A stretch of DNA of 24,345 nt from JACZWL01 sp046756445 (GTDB taxonomy: Bacteria > Pseudomonadota > Gammaproteobacteria > Steroidobacterales > Woeseiaceae): the NCBI GenBank assembly GCA_046756445.1, contig JBHHWI010000038.1:1-24345 (forward strand), read 5' to 3'. A program made the position numbers and the translations under genes. Shown here piece after piece: positions 22,762 to 24,345 of the stretch; positions within the stretch are counted from its first letter, which is position 1, and every line of letters starts with the position of its first letter. The notes beneath the pieces are model-generated. The model saw nothing but the letters and a program-made list of their open reading frames with translations, made no database searches and was not told where the DNA came from.

Positions 22762-23373
22762 GTGGACTCTCTGGCCGCCGTCATTTCAGCGCAGCTGCGC
22801 GCGCTGCCGCCACTGGAATTTGTGGCGGTCGTCCTGGCAATCGGATATCTGCTGCTGGCCATCCGGCAAAACATCTGGTGCTGGCTCTGCGCGGCGGTCA
22901 GCACGGCCTTGTTCGTGTACCTCTTTCTCGACGCGAAACTCTACATGCAGTCACTTCTCAACGGTTTCTATTTCGCGATGGCCCTTTACGGCTGGTACGT
23001 CTGGCACTTCGGCAAGGTCGGCGACACCGAGCTCCCGGTGTCGATCTGGCCCGGTACCCTTCATGCGGTCGCTTTGCTCGCAATAGCCGCAAACAGTCTG
23101 GCATCGGGCTACCTGCTGGACCGCTTCACGGATGCCGAGTTCCCGTACGTGGATTCCATGACAGCCTGGAGCGCCATCTGGGCGACTTTCCTGATGGCGC
23201 GCAAAGTGCTCGAGAACTGGTGGTACTGGCTGGTCATCGATCTCGTGTCCATCTATATCTACTGGGCCCGTGATCTTCAGTTGACGTCACTTCTGTTTCT
23301 GATTTACGTGGTGCTGGTACCGATCGGATTGATGAGCTGGACCCGATCGTACCGCGCTCAGACAGTGGCGTGA
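22762..23373 (+). CDS. pnuT: PnuC-family inner-membrane transporter, PnuT-like (thiamine)
   Basis: The GTG at 22762 gives 203 residues, nine bp after the previous stop. About seven hydrophobic segments are visible (roughly 18-36, 37-56, 64-82, 98-115, 131-147, 152-170, 174-193). The PnuC-family signatures are AIRQNIWCWLCAAVSTALFV, LYMQSLLNGFYFAMALYGWY and ENWWYWLVIDLVSIYIY. PnuC carries nicotinamide riboside and its relative PnuT carries thiamine by facilitated diffusion, driven by phosphorylation inside the cell. The TPP riboswitch upstream and a kinase gene downstream (GTGA overlap) favour the thiamine-specific PnuT. Substrate specificity is inferred from context. Confidence 0.88.
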   Translation: MDSLAAVISAQLRALPPLEFVAVVLAIGYLLLAIRQNIWCWLCAAVSTALFVYLFLDAKLYMQSLLNGFYFAMALYGWYVWHFGKVGDTELPVSIWPGTLHAVALLAIAANSLASGYLLDRFTDAEFPYVDSMTAWSAIWATFLMARKVLENWWYWLVIDLVSIYIYWARDLQLTSLLFLIYVVLVPIGLMSWTRSYRAQTVA

Positions 23374-24203
23374 GCGACACGCTTTCTCCGGCCGACGCCC
23401 TGGCTGTGATCCCCGGCTGGGATGCGGCCTCCGTGAGCTGGCGGGAGCTCGAGGGCGGCCTGACCAACAGGAATTACGCCGTCGAACGCGGCGGCGAGTC
23501 CTTCGTGCTGCGGCTCGACGCCGCGCACACCACGGCATTCAATCTGGACCGTACCGCGGAAATCGAGATCCTCGAAGCCGCATCGGCGGCCGGTCTGGCG
23601 CCGGAGCTGGCCTTCGCCGACCCGGAGTCCGGGATTCTGTTGACCCGCTATGTTTCCGGGCGCACCTGGAGCGCAGCCGACCTGGATGACGACAGCACTA
23701 TCGAGGCGCTGGCTGACCTGTTGCGTCGGGTGCACGCGCTTCCAACGTCCGGCATCGAGTTCGATCCGATGGCCGTTGCAAGGGGCTATTCGGCCAACCT
23801 TCACGTGCGCCACGAGCTGCGTGAATTCGCGCTTCGTTGCGAAGAAGTCGTCGCGACTATTCCGAAGATCGAGCGTTTCTTCTGTTGTCATAACGATGTG
23901 GTGGCGGCAAACGTCATTGCCCGACCCGACTTGATGTTGCTCGATTGGGAATATGCCTGTGACAACGAGCCGTTGTTCGACCTGGCATCGCTGGTCGGCT
24001 ACCACGATCTCGACCGCGGTCGGCGGTCAGTGCTGCTCAGCGCATATGCGGGAGGGAAGGATCCCGGACTACAGGAGCGGCTGGAGCTGCAGGTCCGGCT
24101 TTATGATGCGATTCAGTGGCTGTGGCTCGCCAACCGGCAGCTCATTACACGGTCTGATTCGCAGGCGGCACGACTGGAGGAATTACGGCGACGAATCCGG
24201 TAG
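23370..24203 (+). CDS. Choline-kinase-fold phosphotransferase, likely thiamine kinase
   Basis: The GTG at 23370 overlaps the transporter stop (GTGA) and gives 277 residues. The aminoglycoside/choline kinase (APH) fold is shown by LEGGLTNRNYAVERGGESFV (nucleotide-binding loop), FVLRLDA (ATP-site strand), the catalytic loop CHNDVVAANVI (His174-x-Asp176 ... Asn181) and LLDWEYACDNEPLFDLASLV with Asp192. LicA/choline kinases and ThiK share this pattern. Phosphorylation of thiamine to thiamine monophosphate would trap what PnuT lets in. A choline kinase role is the main alternative, but the TPP-controlled operon makes thiamine kinase much more likely. ThiL or a pyrophosphokinase must lie elsewhere to make TPP. 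Confidence 0.87.
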   Translation: MSDTLSPADALAVIPGWDAASVSWRELEGGLTNRNYAVERGGESFVLRLDAAHTTAFNLDRTAEIEILEAASAAGLAPELAFADPESGILLTRYVSGRTWSAADLDDDSTIEALADLLRRVHALPTSGIEFDPMAVARGYSANLHVRHELREFALRCEEVVATIPKIERFFCCHNDVVAANVIARPDLMLLDWEYACDNEPLFDLASLVGYHDLDRGRRSVLLSAYAGGKDPGLQERLELQVRLYDAIQWLWLANRQLITRSDSQAARLEELRRRIR

Positions 24204-24209
24204 GTGAAT

Positions 24210-24224
24210 CGCACCGTCGGTGCG
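24210..24224. other. Small hairpin after the thiamine operon
   Basis: CGCACC-gtc-GGTGCG is a perfect 6-bp stem seven bases after the kinase stop. No T-run follows, so it is a poor rho-independent terminator, though it may protect the 3' end. In the rest of 24225-24345 I see no supported gene. The window ends with TAGGAAAC, which could be the ribosome-binding site of a next gene outside it. Confidence 0.4.
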
Positions 24225-24345
24225 GACCGAAACACCCGATAGCTAACACCCGACGTGACCGACAGCGTCAAATTCGAGCAAACCCGGCGACCGCTATACG
24301 CTCAAAACCCGTTGGTCAGATGTTACGATTAGGCCAGTAGGAAAC

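Noticed and set aside
1..24345. Mobile elements, CRISPR, tRNA or toxin-antitoxin modules
   Set aside because: No transposase or integrase motifs, regular repeat-spacer arrays, tRNA-like folds or terminal repeats were seen by eye. The two spaced CTTGTTGAC boxes are too few and too short to be an array.

Overview
This looks like a chromosomal segment from a GC-rich, aerobic Gram-negative bacterium. Two TonB-dependent outer-membrane receptors, several Sec signal peptides, FadB-type beta-oxidation enzymes and TetR regulators point to a proteobacterium, most likely a gammaproteobacterium of the Woeseiales, Steroidobacterales or Xanthomonadales kind. The taxonomic guess is inference. I see no tRNA, rRNA, transposase, CRISPR array or phage gene, and every recognised gene appears intact apart from the one cut by the left edge.

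Left part (1-7209): a DUF1028 secreted or periplasmic protein runs off the left edge on the minus strand, divergent from a small exported protein of unknown function. A bidirectional hairpin terminator separates these from a large minus-strand TonB-dependent receptor of 1037 residues. That receptor diverges from a crotonase-family gene across a 322-bp intergenic region containing a perfect inverted repeat. A small exported Sel1-repeat protein follows, and its 3' end overlaps a convergent TetR gene.

Central part (7366-20250): a long plus-strand run of acyl-CoA genes. They encode fused isobutyryl-CoA mutase IcmF, a PaaI-type thioesterase, a short-chain dehydrogenase, an alpha-methylacyl-CoA racemase, a second TetR, a thiolase, a FadB/FadJ-type bifunctional enzyme, a PaaG-like crotonase, a long-chain-type acyl-CoA dehydrogenase and a 3-hydroxyisobutyrate-dehydrogenase-family enzyme. 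Most neighbours overlap or are separated by 10-31 bp. The racemase fixes the stereochemistry of 2-methyl-branched acyl-CoAs, the beta-oxidation enzymes shorten them, and IcmF converts isobutyryl-CoA to n-butyryl-CoA. Together this suggests catabolism of methyl-branched (isoprenoid-like) acyl chains such as pristanate or phytol-derived acids. Each half has its own TetR and its own candidate operator: a TTTTAATC/GATTAAAA inverted repeat before icmF, and two 15-bp CTTGTTGAC-containing boxes just after a sigma70-like promoter before the second TetR.

Right part (20284-24203): a thiamine acquisition operon. A TATAAT box leads into a clear TPP riboswitch, whose 3' end abuts the ribosome-binding site of a TonB-dependent receptor. 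Overlapping or closely spaced genes for a stand-alone YkoF-type thiamine-binding domain, a PnuC-family transporter (PnuT-like) and a choline-kinase-fold kinase (likely thiamine kinase) follow. The expected flow is uptake across the outer membrane, transport across the inner membrane, then trapping by phosphorylation. The last 142 bp hold a small hairpin and no gene that I can support.
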